5,389 nucleotides of DNA from Candidatus Pacearchaeota archaeon (GTDB taxonomy: Archaea > Nanobdellota > Nanobdellia > Pacearchaeales > GW2011-AR1): contig JAGLLG010000065.1 in assembly GCA_023140635.1 (NCBI GenBank), positions 1 through 5,389 of the forward strand, written 5' to 3'. The notes beneath the pieces are model-generated. The model searched no databases and was not told where the DNA came from. It saw only the letters and a list, made by a program, of their open reading frames with translations. Both the position numbers and the translations under genes were made by a program. Position 1 is the first letter of the stretch; every line of letters starts with the position of its first letter. Positions 5,098 through 5,389 of this stretch are shown one piece after another.

Positions 5098-5389
5098 TTA
5101 TTCAAGCTGATGACAGTTTTCTTGGTTTCTCATTCCAGAACCTTGTTTCATACCTTTACCTTTTCCTGAACCAATTCTGTTGTTTAAACCAAGCTCATTC
5201 CTCAACTCAGTAGCTCTCTCAAAATCTCTATCTTCTAGAGCATCGTGAGCCTCGACAAAAGTTACAAAATTATCCTCAGTTATAACATCTAATGACCTTG
5301 GATGTCTTCCATTCTCTGTCATTAAAGTAACCCAACCTTTGTAATCAAGGTTATCAAAAACATCTTCCATCGCCTCATGTCTAGCCTCC
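5098..5389 (-). CDS. Small helical-repeat protein of unknown function, 5' partial
   Basis: The frame stays open to the right edge; six codons (EARHEA) precede the Met at 5370, so this is most likely the C-terminal part of a longer gene, though a start at 5370 cannot be excluded. Visible residues, numbered from that Met, form helical hairpins: VFDNLDYKGWVTLMTENG (4-21) and, after ITEDNF (30-35), HDALEDRDFERATELRNELG (42-61). The two share a pattern of helix, acidic turn with D-Y/F, second helix. The tail (62-90) is Gly/Lys/Gln-rich with GKGKGMKQGSGM. I recall similar short repeats (D-Y/F-x2-W or A, then L-M/R) in secreted proteins of DPANN archaea and candidate-phylum bacteria, function unknown. 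The stop is followed by a T7 terminator. Whether a signal peptide exists lies beyond the window. Confidence 0.65.
   Translation of the reverse strand, partial: EARHEAMEDVFDNLDYKGWVTLMTENGRHPRSLDVITEDNFVTFVEAHDALEDRDFERATELRNELGLNNRIGSGKGKGMKQGSGMRNQENCHQLE

Noticed and set aside
1..5389. CRISPR array, tRNA/rRNA gene or transposon ends
   Set aside because: No regularly spaced direct repeats, no tRNA-like cloverleaf or conserved T-loop in the short gaps, no long terminal inverted repeats and no transposase-like protein were found by reading.

Overview
The window is AT-rich, gene-dense DNA that looks archaeal, most probably from a DPANN lineage such as Woesearchaeota or Pacearchaeota. The evidence is convergent. 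At least four genes start with no Shine-Dalgarno motif but have an A/T-rich TATA-like box centred about 25-26 nt upstream of the ATG, preceded by a purine-rich BRE-like hexamer, which is the pattern of leaderless archaeal transcripts. Terminators appear as bare oligo-T tracts. Several proteins (a C-terminally anchored toroid protein, lysine-tailed small proteins, secreted proteins of unknown function) resemble families I recall from these archaea; that last point is memory and not a search result. No rRNA, tRNA, CRISPR array or insertion sequence is visible.

Left half, plus strand (1-2809): two consecutive genes encode cell-surface proteins with one C-terminal membrane anchor each. The first, cut off at the left edge, has a terpenoid-cyclase-like alpha/alpha-toroid domain, three six-cysteine modules in tandem, a membrane helix and a Pro/Arg-rich cytoplasmic tail. 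The second has a signal peptide, a probable beta-sandwich ectodomain with nine N-glycosylation sequons, one six-cysteine module, a membrane helix and a short basic tail. Its single module has exactly the same cysteine and glycine spacing as the middle module of the first protein. This suggests the two are related surface components that may act together.

Right half, minus strand (read from right to left): the 3' part of a small repeat protein (5389-5098), a secreted protein with a PepSY-like C-terminal motif (5019-4390), a PD-(D/E)XK nuclease-like protein (4329-3829) overlapping by ATGA a membrane-anchored ComEA-like helix-hairpin-helix protein (3832-3344), and a small protein with a poly-lysine tail (3313-2810). 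The nuclease/HhH pair is translationally coupled and could serve DNA handling at the envelope.

The two halves converge at 2809/2810 with no intergenic base. The lysine-rich 3' ends of both genes place oligo-T tracts on the opposite strand, so each coding region probably supplies the transcription terminator of its neighbour. Functions beyond domain level are unknown for most of these genes.
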